NCBI GenBank assembly: GCA_027485915.1
Contig: JAIXQA010000048.1
Coordinates: forward strand, 29,970-93,969
Origin: Alphaproteobacteria bacterium
GTDB taxonomy: Bacteria; Pseudomonadota; Alphaproteobacteria; Caulobacterales; Aquidulcibacteraceae
Reading direction: 5' to 3'
Length of the DNA stretch: 64,000 nucleotides
Shown: one piece after another, positions 33,569 to 42,239 of the stretch
Layout of the letters: the number at the start of each line of letters is the position of its first letter
How positions within the stretch are numbered: the stretch's first letter is position 1
Notes under the pieces: generated by a model
Databases searched by the model: none
Told to the model about the DNA's origin: nothing
Seen by the model: the letters and a program-made list of their open reading frames with translations, nothing else
Position numbers and translations under genes: made by a program

Positions 33569-34256
33569 GCCCGGAAAGCGATTCAAGCTCTAGAATCGTA
33601 AAAGGCTGATCGCGCGCCTCTTGTTTAAAGACGGCCAAGGTCTCGAAGGCATGTGGTCCGACAAAGGCATGAAAATGATCTTGCAAGACCGCGAGAACCT
33701 GTGCCCGAAGGGCCGGATCGGCAATCCGCTCGCTCAAAGTCATGTGAAAGCGAAAATCCTCAAAAATATAAGGATAGCCAAACTCCCGTAACTGGCTTTC
33801 ATGACGCGGATTCATGCCAGCATGCAGGCGACGCTGAAGATCAAAGTCACTTAAGGGTGCCCGAAAGCGATCCAAGGCGATCACACTCTCTTGGTGAAGC
33901 GCCTGCATCGCGGGGGAGGTCTCTGCCAGCACAAAGGCTAAGAATGGCCCCAAGGCGGCAACTTCAATGCCCGCCTTGAAAGGCGCATGCCGCGCCGCAA
34001 GCGCTTTAAAGGCTGTGAGCAGGGCGCCTTCATCCTGATCTGCGTGGAGTTCAAAGGGAGCCTTCAGCGTGGCATGGAAGCCGTAATGACGCGGGTCCTT
34101 GGTCAGTGCATCTAGGTCAATCCCATCCAACCCAGAAAGCATTGGGCGGGCACAAACTTGATTGGTGAAGGCATCCCGCCCAAGCCAGGCAGACGCCATT
34201 TGGCTCAGAGGGTGCGCGTGTCTGGGCGCATAATAAATCGCGTAACGGGGTATCAT
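33555..34256 (-). CDS. DUF1045 phosphonate-locus 2H phosphoesterase-like protein
   Basis: 233 residues with the two H-x-T/S motifs of the 2H phosphoesterase fold: HYGFHATLKAPF and FRFHMTLSERI. MIPRYAIYYAP at the start and the general layout match the putative phosphonate metabolism protein family usually found with phn genes. It begins inside the phnM stop (34253), the last gene of the C-P lyase operon. No PhnP gene is visible in the window, and a 2H fold could hydrolyse the cyclic ribose phosphate that PhnP handles; that role is inference. Confidence 0.88.
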   Translation of the reverse strand: MIPRYAIYYAPRHAHPLSQMASAWLGRDAFTNQVCARPMLSGLDGIDLDALTKDPRHYGFHATLKAPFELHADQDEGALLTAFKALAARHAPFKAGIEVAALGPFLAFVLAETSPAMQALHQESVIALDRFRAPLSDFDLQRRLHAGMNPRHESQLREFGYPYIFEDFRFHMTLSERIADPALRAQVLAVLQDHFHAFVGPHAFETLAVFKQEARDQPFTILELESLSGPSHP

Positions 34257-35398
34257 CCCACTGCTTGTCCTTCACGCCAAACCGCGCGGACAATGGGCCA
34301 ACCCGTTGACGAAAGATAGACCCGGACGAAATCTGCCCGTTGCCCTAACTTGATCTCGCCGCGATCTGTCAGTCCGCAGATATGGGCTGGATTCTTTGCC
34401 ACCGTGTCGATAGCGCGTTCCAATGGCCAATCGAAGGGCGCCTCAGCCAACATGAAGGCCGCCCGGATCATCGACAAGGGCACATAGTCTGACGACAGAA
34501 TATCCAAAAGCCCTTCGGCTGCACAGGCTTGCGCGCTCAAATTTCCAGAGTGGGAAGCGCCGCGCACAAAGTTTGGGCCACCCATCACATTCAATAAGCC
34601 AAGCTCGCGGGCACGCTGGGCTGCTGCCCAGCTCACCGGAAACTCTGCAGCGATACAGCCGTCCTGATGGCTTTCCTCAACATGCTCAAGGGTTGCATCA
34701 TCATGGCTCATCAAGGCGATGCCATATTCTTGGGCGAGAGCGACAATCGTCTCTCTGTTCTTCGGCCCGACCGTAGGGTCGCGCCAATCTGTCTCGGTGG
34801 CGAGCATAGAGGCGACTTCTTCTTTCGCAGTACCTGCCTTTTCCAGCCGCTCTTTAAAGCGGTTGAGATCAGCAGTTTGGCGTTGACCCGGGGTGTGGTC
34901 CATAACCGAAAGCAGCTTGAGCCTTGGGTTATCGAGATGGGGTTCCACCAAACTTAAAAGCTCAGGGTTTGTGATCTCGCAGCGCAGATGCAGAAGATGC
35001 TCTGCCCTTAAGAGGCCCTCAGAAGCTGCTTGATCCATCGCGGCAATCATGGGTGCCAAGGCTTCCTTGCGGTCGAGGCCATCTTTTCGGCCATGCAGGC
35101 TGAGGCTGTCAAACACCGTTGTGATGCCCGCCATGATGCATTGGCCGTCATGGGCCAAGGCGGCACCCAAACTGTCCCAGCGCGCGCCGGGGCGCGGCTG
35201 ATAATGCTTTTCCAAATTGTCCGTATGAATGTCGACGAGGCCGGGAATAAGGAAGTCCTCGCCCAAATTCTGCACTTCTGCCGTCTGCGGACCATCAGTT
35301 GGCACAAGCCCAACAATGCGGCCTGCCTCAATCTGAACCTGTGCTGAGACGACACCCTCGGGCGTTACGACGCGTTTTGAGAACAAGCTGGTTTGCAT
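34253..35398 (-). CDS. phnM: PhnM, ribose 1-methylphosphonate 5-triphosphate diphosphatase
   Basis: 381 residues of the amidohydrolase fold. Metal-binding start VDIHTDNLEKHYQPRP, then MDHTPGQRQ, LMSHDDAT, EFPVSWAAAQRAREL, MGGPNFVRGASHSG and SSDYVPLSM. It removes pyrophosphate from alpha-D-ribose 1-methylphosphonate 5-triphosphate, giving the C-P lyase substrate. It lies 35 bp after phnL and overlaps the DUF1045 gene. A second, full PhnM is encoded at 41106. Confidence 0.94.
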   Translation of the reverse strand: MQTSLFSKRVVTPEGVVSAQVQIEAGRIVGLVPTDGPQTAEVQNLGEDFLIPGLVDIHTDNLEKHYQPRPGARWDSLGAALAHDGQCIMAGITTVFDSLSLHGRKDGLDRKEALAPMIAAMDQAASEGLLRAEHLLHLRCEITNPELLSLVEPHLDNPRLKLLSVMDHTPGQRQTADLNRFKERLEKAGTAKEEVASMLATETDWRDPTVGPKNRETIVALAQEYGIALMSHDDATLEHVEESHQDGCIAAEFPVSWAAAQRARELGLLNVMGGPNFVRGASHSGNLSAQACAAEGLLDILSSDYVPLSMIRAAFMLAEAPFDWPLERAIDTVAKNPAHICGLTDRGEIKLGQRADFVRVYLSSTGWPIVRAVWREGQAVG

Positions 35399-35433
35399 CT
35401 ATGCCTCCACCCAAAAATGGATCTCAGGAAAAC

Positions 35434-36138
35434 CTATGCCGCAGCCTTGTATTCTGAGACATTGAACAAGCGCGTTGCCACCGCGTCGCGCACATCATGG
35501 TCATGGAAGATGCCGACCATAGCTGCACCCTTGGCCAAGGCCGCATTAATCAAGTCCACCACGATGGCGCGATTGGCGGCATCGAGCGACGCTGTTGGCT
35601 CATCCAATAAAAGGACAGGATATCCGCGAATGAAGCTGCGTGCGATATTGACGCGCTGTTGCTCGCCGCCAGAGAAAGTTGAGGGCGGCAGGTCCCAATG
35701 GGCTTCTGGCAAACGCAAAGCCTGTAGCAATGTGACCGCCCGTTCGCGCGCTTCTTCCAGCGCGACACCATTTTCAAGCAAAGGTTCAATAACAAGATCG
35801 AGCGTTGAAACGCGCGGGATCACGCGGAGGAATTGGCTGACATAACCCAATGTACGCCGTCTAATCTCCAGCACCTGATGCGGTGGCGCTTTGGTGATAT
35901 CGACAGGCACGCCATCATGAAGGACAAAAACGCCGCCTGAACTGGGCAAGTAATTGCCATAGATGGTCCGCATCAGGGTCGACTTTCCGACACCAGACTC
36001 CCCAGCCAGAACCACACATTCGCCGGGCTTCACTTCTAGTTTCAGCGATTCAAAGACGCCAATCGATGTTGCGCCTTGATTATGAAGGGTGAAAATCTTG
36101 CTGAGATCATCCACGCGGATGGCAGGTTCTTGGGTCAT
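35434..36138 (-). CDS. phnL: PhnL, C-P lyase ABC-type subunit
   Basis: 234 residues. Walker A GESGVGKST, signature FSGGEQQRVNIAR, Walker B LLLDEPTASLD and switch His in GIFHDHDVRD. PhnL is an ABC ATPase-like partner of the C-P lyase core rather than a transporter subunit. In order between phnK and phnM, as in E. coli. Confidence 0.93.
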   Translation of the reverse strand: MTQEPAIRVDDLSKIFTLHNQGATSIGVFESLKLEVKPGECVVLAGESGVGKSTLMRTIYGNYLPSSGGVFVLHDGVPVDITKAPPHQVLEIRRRTLGYVSQFLRVIPRVSTLDLVIEPLLENGVALEEARERAVTLLQALRLPEAHWDLPPSTFSGGEQQRVNIARSFIRGYPVLLLDEPTASLDAANRAIVVDLINAALAKGAAMVGIFHDHDVRDAVATRLFNVSEYKAAA

Positions 36139-36187
36139 AAGGAGATCGCTTCACGTAAAGGCCAAAAAGAATGGGATCAGTGGTGCC

Positions 36188-37006
36188 CTAGATTTGGAGC
36201 ACGCTTGAGACCAATAATTGGGTGTAGGGATGTTGCGGGTCGTCGAGGACTTGATCGGCCAGGCCCGTTTCCACGACATGACCGCCCTTCATCACCATCA
36301 AGCGATCCGCCATCAGGCGTGCAACCGCCATGTCATGGGTAACGATGATCGCCGCCAGCCCAAGGTCGCGCACCAATTCGCGCAAGAGGTCCAACAAGCG
36401 CGCCTGCACCGACACGTCCAATCCGCCCGTTGGCTCGTCCATAAAGACCAAGCGTGGGTTATGAATGAGATTGCGGGCAATCTGGATGCGCTGTTGCATG
36501 CCGCCGGAGAAATTCCGCGGCTTGTCATCAACCCGTCCGAGGTCCAGCTCAACGCGGCTCAACCAATCCATGGTCGCCTGCCGCATGTCGCCATAATGGC
36601 GGCGGCCGAGATTCATGAGTGGCTCGGCCACATTGGCTCCGCCCGATACCCGCATGCGCAAACCGTCGCGGGGATTTTGGTGCACAAAGCCCCAATCCTC
36701 GCGCTGCATCCGGCGGCGGTCTGGCTCGGACAAGTCATATATGTCCACCAAGCCATGACGGCGCGAATTGAAGGCAATTGAGCCCGAGGTGGGGGCTAAT
36801 TTCCCTGAAATACAATTGAGCAGCGTGCTCTTCCCCGAGCCACTCTCGCCAACGATGCCGAGGACTTCACCCGGCCGCATCTCAAAACTAATGTCGAGAC
36901 AACCCGCAACATGGCCATAATATTTGGTCAGATTGGACACGCGCAACAAGGGCGCTGCTTGGTCCGTGGCGGTGACAGAAGTAGGCCGCTCCAAAATGTC
37001 TGTCAT
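36188..37006 (-). CDS. phnK: PhnK, C-P lyase ABC-type subunit
   Basis: 272 residues. Walker A GESGSGKST, then FVHQNPRDGLRMRVSGGANV, typical of PhnK, signature FSGGMQQRIQIARN, Walker B LVFMDEPTGGLD and switch VTHDMAVAR. PhnK docks on PhnJ in the C-P lyase complex. It starts 2 bp after the phnJ stop. Confidence 0.94.
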   Translation of the reverse strand: MTDILERPTSVTATDQAAPLLRVSNLTKYYGHVAGCLDISFEMRPGEVLGIVGESGSGKSTLLNCISGKLAPTSGSIAFNSRRHGLVDIYDLSEPDRRRMQREDWGFVHQNPRDGLRMRVSGGANVAEPLMNLGRRHYGDMRQATMDWLSRVELDLGRVDDKPRNFSGGMQQRIQIARNLIHNPRLVFMDEPTGGLDVSVQARLLDLLRELVRDLGLAAIIVTHDMAVARLMADRLMVMKGGHVVETGLADQVLDDPQHPYTQLLVSSVLQI

Positions 37007-37008
37007 GG

Positions 37009-37950
37009 CTATGCTTCCTCTACCGCGATTTCAGTCTCAATATGGGCAAGTGCGTGACCTGCCATCGGCCCTGCGTGGCCCTTCGCGCGGCGGTCTGCGC
37101 AATAATGGCTGTCGGAACAGACAAACATGTGCTGGCCTTGATCGTCGAGAACCACTTCGTCCAAATAGGAATCATTGGCTCCGCACAGCGCACACACCTC
37201 GTCCCAGCTTTGCGTTTCAAACGGATAGTCTTCGAAGTCCAAGCTACGCACCCGCGTGAAGGGTGGCACCGCATAGATCCGTTTTTCCCGACCCGCCCCA
37301 AACAAGAGGATGGCAGGGTTCATATGCATTTTGGGATTGTCGAACTTGGGGATGGGCGACGGGCTCATCAGATAGCGCTCATCAATCATCACAGGATAGC
37401 CGGCCGTGGCGGCAATTCGTCCGTAGGCGGAAATATTCTCATAGAGTGAGACATATTGTAGGCCATATTCTGCATAGGCATGCATGGCGCGGGTTTCGGT
37501 TTCGCGTGGCTCTAGACCCCTCAAAGGCTCTGGCTGCGGCACTTGAAACACCATGATTTGACCATCCGCCAACGGCTGTTCCGGAATGCGGTGGCGGGAC
37601 TGGATGATCGTGGCTTCGCTGGTATCTTCGGTTGTAGCCACATCTGCCACCGTCGCAAAGAACCGCCGGATCGAGACGGCATTGGTTGTATCATCTGCCC
37701 CTTGATCGATACATTTGTAAACGTCCTCTGGCCCAATGATCGCCGCTGTCAGTTGGATACCACCTGTGCCCCAGCCGTACGGCACTGGCATCTCGCGGGA
37801 GCCAAAAGGGACTTGATAGCCTGGTATGGCCAGCGCTTTCAGGATCGCGCGGCGGATCATCCGCTTGGTCTGCTCATCAAGATAAGCATAAGTGTAATAG
37901 CGTTCATCCGGCGCGGCATTGGGGCGGGCGTGTGCTTCGGTGGCAATCAT
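37009..37950 (-). CDS. phnJ: PhnJ, radical SAM C-P lyase
   Basis: 313 residues. All four conserved cysteines are present: CALCGAND, then the VCSDSHYC pair, spaced as in the E. coli enzyme, where three hold the 4Fe-4S cluster and one is catalytic. It cleaves the C-P bond of ribose 1-alkylphosphonate 5-phosphate using S-adenosylmethionine. The tail after the cysteines is longer than in E. coli (GHAGPMAGHALAHIETE). The start overlaps the phnI stop. Confidence 0.96.
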   Translation of the reverse strand: MIATEAHARPNAAPDERYYTYAYLDEQTKRMIRRAILKALAIPGYQVPFGSREMPVPYGWGTGGIQLTAAIIGPEDVYKCIDQGADDTTNAVSIRRFFATVADVATTEDTSEATIIQSRHRIPEQPLADGQIMVFQVPQPEPLRGLEPRETETRAMHAYAEYGLQYVSLYENISAYGRIAATAGYPVMIDERYLMSPSPIPKFDNPKMHMNPAILLFGAGREKRIYAVPPFTRVRSLDFEDYPFETQSWDEVCALCGANDSYLDEVVLDDQGQHMFVCSDSHYCADRRAKGHAGPMAGHALAHIETEIAVEEA

Positions 37951-39071
37951 TCTGCAGCCTCCTTCATGTGCAGAGCCTGAGCTTTTGATTGGGCGTCAAA
38001 GAACTCCCGCCGCAGGCGACGCAAGAACTGAAGGTCGGCTTGGAAATCGACATAATGCGGCAGCTTTAAGTGCTGAACAAAGCCCGAGGCTTCCACCACA
38101 TCAGAATGATAAAGAACGAACTCTTCGTCTTGGCAGGGCGCTTGGCCCTCTTCGCCCAGCTCACGCCCGCGCAGCGCGCGATCGACGATCGACATGCTCA
38201 TGGCCTTACGTTCATTATGGCCAAACGTGAGGCCATAGCCTCGTGTATATTGCGGTGCCTGTTCGGCTGAGCCAGCAAAGCCGGAGAGCATAATACACTC
38301 TGTCATTGGCAAGTCGGCGAGTTCAATTTCAAAGCCCAATTCGTCGGGCATGAAGCCAACACAGACCTCTCCCATACGGATTTCGCCGCACAAGGGGTGG
38401 GTAGAACCCCATCCCCGCTGGCTCGAGTAAGCAAGGCTCAGCAAAAAGCCCTCATCACCCCGTGCAAGCGCCTGCAAACGCTGGTCACGATCAGCAGGAA
38501 ACGCCATCGGCTCGCGGGTCAAGTCGTAAGGTGGCTTGTCTGAGTCGGTCACCGGATCAGCCTCCAACAAGCCTTCGTGCGCAAAGACTTGCGCAATGGT
38601 GGCCAATTGGGTTGGCATCAAGTCTTCAGAGACTGGAGCCGGCGGGACTTCATGGCCGCCTTCAGCGGCAAGTTTGAAGTCCAAGAGCCGATGGGTGTAA
38701 TCAAATGTGGGTCCGAGGACTTGGCCGCCGGGAATATCTTTGAATGCGGCCGATACACGACGCTGAACTGCCATATCTGCCGTCTCGATCGGCCGTGAGG
38801 CACCAAAGCGCGGCAGCGTTGTGCGGTAAGCGCGCAGCAGGAAAATGGCCTCTGGTAAATCGCCGCGCGCTTGCTTGATGGCCAAAGCGGCCAGATCAGG
38901 ATCATAGCAAGAGCCTTCCGCCATAACGCGATCCACGGCCAAGCTCATTTGCTCACGAATTTGAGCGACACTCAATTCCGGGATGGCGACATCACCGCGG
39001 CGCACTTCGCCGAGCCACGCATGGGCATTGGTGATTGCGCGCTCACCGCCCTTAACTGCCACATAAGCCAT
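37947..39071 (-). CDS. phnI: PhnI, C-P lyase core subunit
   Basis: 374 residues, starting MAYVAVKGGERAITNAHAWL, the family's signature opening. It also carries SYCDPDLAALA-like and SSQRGWGSTHPLCGEIRMG segments. PhnI with PhnG, H and L transfers the phosphonate to ATP, displacing adenine. Between phnH and phnJ, with a 4-bp overlap to phnJ. Confidence 0.95.
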   Translation of the reverse strand: MAYVAVKGGERAITNAHAWLGEVRRGDVAIPELSVAQIREQMSLAVDRVMAEGSCYDPDLAALAIKQARGDLPEAIFLLRAYRTTLPRFGASRPIETADMAVQRRVSAAFKDIPGGQVLGPTFDYTHRLLDFKLAAEGGHEVPPAPVSEDLMPTQLATIAQVFAHEGLLEADPVTDSDKPPYDLTREPMAFPADRDQRLQALARGDEGFLLSLAYSSQRGWGSTHPLCGEIRMGEVCVGFMPDELGFEIELADLPMTECIMLSGFAGSAEQAPQYTRGYGLTFGHNERKAMSMSIVDRALRGRELGEEGQAPCQDEEFVLYHSDVVEASGFVQHLKLPHYVDFQADLQFLRRLRREFFDAQSKAQALHMKEAAE

Positions 39072-39073
39072 GC

Positions 39074-39691
39074 CTATTCCCCTTTAAACTGGATGCGAGT
39101 GGTACGTGGGATGGAGACGAGCGCCGCCTCGGCGCATAACATCACGTCAATCCCAAACTGAAAATGCGCGACCAGATCGGCGCGTTCTGACCAAAAGAAT
39201 TCGGGCAGGCCTTCAGGCGCAATTTCTGCCACGTTTTCAATGCCCGGCCCCTCAAGCACGAGCGCGGGACCGCTGTGGAGATCGGGCACCATGACGACAA
39301 CGGTTGTTGCAAGGTCAGGATATTTCGCGTCGCCTTGATTGAATCCCGACAGCATTCCGGAGGTGAGGCTAGCAGACACCAGCACCGCGAACGCGGCGTG
39401 CTCCGGCTGATCCGACAACGGACAAGATGTGTGGAAGCGCAGCCAGCTCTCCACCGCACCGCCGCGCAAACCGGGTTCCAGCCACACCAATGTATCTTGG
39501 TCCGCCAGCGTCAAAAGCACAGCGGCAGCCGCTTGGTTCAGGCCTGATGGAGGCGAGAGCGCTTTACCAAGCTCAACCACCGTCCCGGGCTGAGCAGTGG
39601 CCGTCAGAAGCGCGCGAAAAGCACTTTGGCTGTCGCGAACGGGTTCAGAAAAGCCCGGACGCAATTCTGCGAGGTTTAGAGGAGCATGCAT
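39074..39691 (-). CDS. phnH: PhnH, C-P lyase core subunit
   Basis: 205 residues with AELRPGFSEPVRDSQSAFRA, ALTATAQPG-like and GPGIENVA features of PhnH, a subunit with a nucleotide-binding-like fold needed in the core complex. It starts 2 bp after the phnG stop and ends 2 bp before phnI. Confidence 0.93.
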   Translation of the reverse strand: MHAPLNLAELRPGFSEPVRDSQSAFRALLTATAQPGTVVELGKALSPPSGLNQAAAAVLLTLADQDTLVWLEPGLRGGAVESWLRFHTSCPLSDQPEHAAFAVLVSASLTSGMLSGFNQGDAKYPDLATTVVVMVPDLHSGPALVLEGPGIENVAEIAPEGLPEFFWSERADLVAHFQFGIDVMLCAEAALVSIPRTTRIQFKGE

Positions 39692-39693
39692 GT

Positions 39694-40179
39694 CTAGGCC
39701 TTCCGGTCGCGGACCATCGTGAAAAATTCAACCTGCGTTGCCTTAGCTTTCCGACTGATGGCTTCGCGGCGCGCGTCATAAGCTTTGCGCAGCGGCTCAA
39801 TCAGACTGGCGCGCACCTGGTCCCGCCAAACCGAGGATTGCAGCATTGCGTCGGCGAGAGCCGCGACATAGGCATGGGCCCGATCGCGACCTGCCACATA
39901 ACCAATGCCAGTCTCGCCCGTGGCCAAACGGACCGCGCAGCGCGTCACAGTCATCTCGCCAAGGTTAAATGGATTGCCCGCCCCGCCGGTGCGGCCCCGA
40001 ACCATAACCATGCCAGTTTCAGCGGGTCGAAGCACCTGGCTTTCTGGGGCAACCACATCTTCCCAAAGCCGAAGAACCTCCGATGCCGGGGCTTTTGCCA
40101 AGGTTGACAGCCAGGCTTGCCGCGCCGCATTGCCCGCGCCAGCGTTTTCAACAAATTCGTCTTTGTACGATTGAGTCAT
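39694..40179 (-). CDS. phnG: PhnG, C-P lyase core subunit
   Basis: 161 residues from ATG 40179; an 18-residue longer frame exists but runs into the upstream palindrome. The family core is GNAARQAWLSTLAKAP, GMVMVRGRTGGAGNPFNLGE and TRCAVRL, followed by GYVAGRDRAHAYVAALADA. First gene of the phnGHIJKLM-DUF1045 operon. Its promoter must lie in the 136-bp gap to phnF, which contains a 41-bp nested palindrome. Confidence 0.94.
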   Translation of the reverse strand: MTQSYKDEFVENAGAGNAARQAWLSTLAKAPASEVLRLWEDVVAPESQVLRPAETGMVMVRGRTGGAGNPFNLGEMTVTRCAVRLATGETGIGYVAGRDRAHAYVAALADAMLQSSVWRDQVRASLIEPLRKAYDARREAISRKAKATQVEFFTMVRDRKA

Positions 40180-40194
40180 AGTGAACAACTTTTG

Positions 40195-40235
40195 AATTGA
40201 TTGCATTTGGACTTGCAAAATGCTACCAATCAATT
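40195..40235. promoter_or_regulatory. Nested palindrome, candidate PhnF operator
   Basis: Outer arms AATTGATTG (40195-40203) and CAATCAATT (40227-40235) are perfect complements. Inner arms GCATTT (40203-40208) and AAATGC (40218-40223) are also perfect. It stands 16-56 bp before phnG in the phnG/phnF divergent region. A shorter GTCA-N6-TGAC repeat lies at 40261-40274. The obvious binder is PhnF; a 5'-UTR stem is the alternative. Confidence 0.6.
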
Positions 40236-40315
40236 AGTATAAATTCAACAGATTTATTGTGTCATTGCTGTGACTAAATATAAATTTGTTGATAACAATG
40301 TAAAAAGGCAATATA

Positions 40316-41068
40316 ATGTCAATTATTATTGATGAAAAAAGCCAAACGACAGCAAATTGGCGTGAAATTGTCCAGTGGCTGGAAATAGAAATTTCTGAGC
40401 GGCGCTTAGTACCCGGCGACAAATTGCCAACTGAGCTGCAGATTTGTGAGCGGTTTTCGACAAATCGTCACACGACTCGCCGGGCGCTTGCACATCTTCA
40501 ATCCAAGGGTTTGGTCGAATCGACTCAAGGACGCGGAAGCTTTGTGCGGCGACCGACTTTGATCTACAGCATTGGCAAGCGCACGCGGTTTTCGGCCGGC
40601 CTGCAAGAGCAAGCCGCAAACCCGGAGACCAAGACACTGACACTAGACACTCGACCAGCCGAGCCACATGTCGCAGCAGCTCTTGGCTTAAAGGGCGGAT
40701 CACCGACCATTTTTCTCGAACGCCTCGGCTTTGCCAATGGACAGGTCATTTCTGTCGCAAGACATTGGTTTGCCTTTGAGCGGTTTCCGACATTTTCGGT
40801 GTTCTATGCCCGATCGAAATCCATTACCCAAACCCTGATTGATTGCGGCGTGCCCGATTATACGCGCCTGCGCACCAAAATCAGTTCGCGGTTACCAACC
40901 GCACAAGAAAGCCAGCTTCTCCATGTGCCACGCCATATTCCGCTCTTGGTGACACATGCTTGGAATGTCGACGGCTTAGGCCGCCCCTTAGAATATGGCG
41001 AAGCCAGAATGGCCTCTGACCGGGTTGAAATCACGATCGAGAATGAGCAACGCCCTATACTCGACTAA
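40316..41068 (+). CDS. phnF: PhnF, GntR/HutC-family phosphonate regulator
   Basis: 250 residues. N-terminal GntR winged helix (about 15-82: RRLVPGDKLPTELQICERF, TNRHTTRRALAHLQSKGLVE, QGRGSFV) and a UTRA ligand-binding domain (about 95-245, with FLERLGFANGQVISVARHWF and HAWNVDGLGRPLEYGEARMA). PhnF proteins repress phn genes. AAAAAGG precedes the ATG. It is divergent from phnG and leads a rightward unit with a second phnM. Confidence 0.92.
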   Translation: MSIIIDEKSQTTANWREIVQWLEIEISERRLVPGDKLPTELQICERFSTNRHTTRRALAHLQSKGLVESTQGRGSFVRRPTLIYSIGKRTRFSAGLQEQAANPETKTLTLDTRPAEPHVAAALGLKGGSPTIFLERLGFANGQVISVARHWFAFERFPTFSVFYARSKSITQTLIDCGVPDYTRLRTKISSRLPTAQESQLLHVPRHIPLLVTHAWNVDGLGRPLEYGEARMASDRVEITIENEQRPILD

Positions 41069-41105
41069 CCCCCCTCCCCACACCCTTAGCTAAAACGAGA
41101 GCATC

Positions 41106-42239
41106 GTGACCATCCAACTTTCAAAAGCCAAAATCGTAACGCCCAATGGGGTGATCCAAGGCAGTCTGTCCTTTAAGGGCGAAGAAATCTCAGACATTGT
41201 TGAAGGTCCGAGCCAGTTTGGCGAAGATTGCGATGGCGATTGGCTGATCCCTGGCATTGTCGACATCCACACCGACAATTTAGAGCGCCACTTTTTTCCG
41301 CGCCCAAATATTGATTGGAACCCGGTTTCCGCCGCCGTGGTCCATGACGGGCTGTGCATCAGTGTAGGTGTCACGACCGTTTTTGATTCCTTGTCGATTG
41401 GCTCTTTTGGTTCGGGATCGGCCCGCACGCCGGACAATCTCATTCGGCTCACCGACGCCTTGCACGAAGCCCATGACAAGGCCTTATTGAAGGCAAGCCA
41501 TCGACTCCACTGGCGGTGTGAGGCCCCTTCCGATGTCATGGCAGAGTGGCTACCCGACTTTGCCGACGCGCCGCTCACCGGTTTGTTCTCCCTGATGGAT
41601 CACACGCCTGGTCAAAGGCAATATCGCAATATCGATAAATTCCTCGACATGTGGCGGCGCGAGGGTCTGAGCGAGGAGGCCATTGCGGAACGGTTGGCAG
41701 AGCGCCGGGCCAATGTCGCCCGCCATGATGCGGCAAACAGACGGCTGGTTGTCGAAGTCGCCAAGGCACGCGGCGTCCCGATTGCAAGCCATGATGATGA
41801 AACCGCCGCCCATATTCATGAAGCAGCCGACCTTGGTGCCACGATCGCAGAATTCCCAGTGACGATGGAGGCGGCGGAAGCCGCCAAAGCCCGTGGGATG
41901 CATATTGTGATGGGTGGCCCCAATCTAATCCGGGGCGGCTCTTACTCTGGTAATGTTCCCGCTAAGGATTTGATCGCCGCAGGCCTGCCGATCGGCTTTG
42001 CCTCTGACTACGTGCCCCGCAGCTTGATCGAGTGCGCATTCGCGCTCGCGTATGGCCCTTGGCAATGGCCGATTGAACAAGCGGTGGATACCGTGACCGG
42101 CTTGCCAGCGCGGGCCGTCGGCTTGCAGGATCGCGGCACACTGGAAGTCGGCAAGCGGGCTGATGTCGTGCGGGTCAAAGTTGTCGATGGCCATGCGCTG
42201 GTTCGCGGCGTTTGGACTGGCGGGGTCCGCGTCGGCTGA
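41106..42239 (+). CDS. phnM: Second PhnM-type amidohydrolase
   Basis: 377 residues, with the same landmarks as the PhnM at 34253: VDIHTDNLERHFFPRP, MDHTPGQRQ, ASHDDET, EFPVTMEAAEAAKARG, MGGPNLIRGGSYSGN and ASDYVPRSL. All metal ligands appear present, so it should be active. The two copies differ at many positions, arguing against a recent duplication. Start GTG 41106. The next gene (EEP family) begins within its stop codon (TGATG). Confidence 0.9.
   Translation: MTIQLSKAKIVTPNGVIQGSLSFKGEEISDIVEGPSQFGEDCDGDWLIPGIVDIHTDNLERHFFPRPNIDWNPVSAAVVHDGLCISVGVTTVFDSLSIGSFGSGSARTPDNLIRLTDALHEAHDKALLKASHRLHWRCEAPSDVMAEWLPDFADAPLTGLFSLMDHTPGQRQYRNIDKFLDMWRREGLSEEAIAERLAERRANVARHDAANRRLVVEVAKARGVPIASHDDETAAHIHEAADLGATIAEFPVTMEAAEAAKARGMHIVMGGPNLIRGGSYSGNVPAKDLIAAGLPIGFASDYVPRSLIECAFALAYGPWQWPIEQAVDTVTGLPARAVGLQDRGTLEVGKRADVVRVKVVDGHALVRGVWTGGVRVG

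Noticed and set aside
40257..40276. PHO-box-like TGTCAT/TGTGAC pair before phnF
   Set aside because: The half-sites are inverted and spaced about 10 bp, not the 11-bp direct repeat of PhoB boxes.
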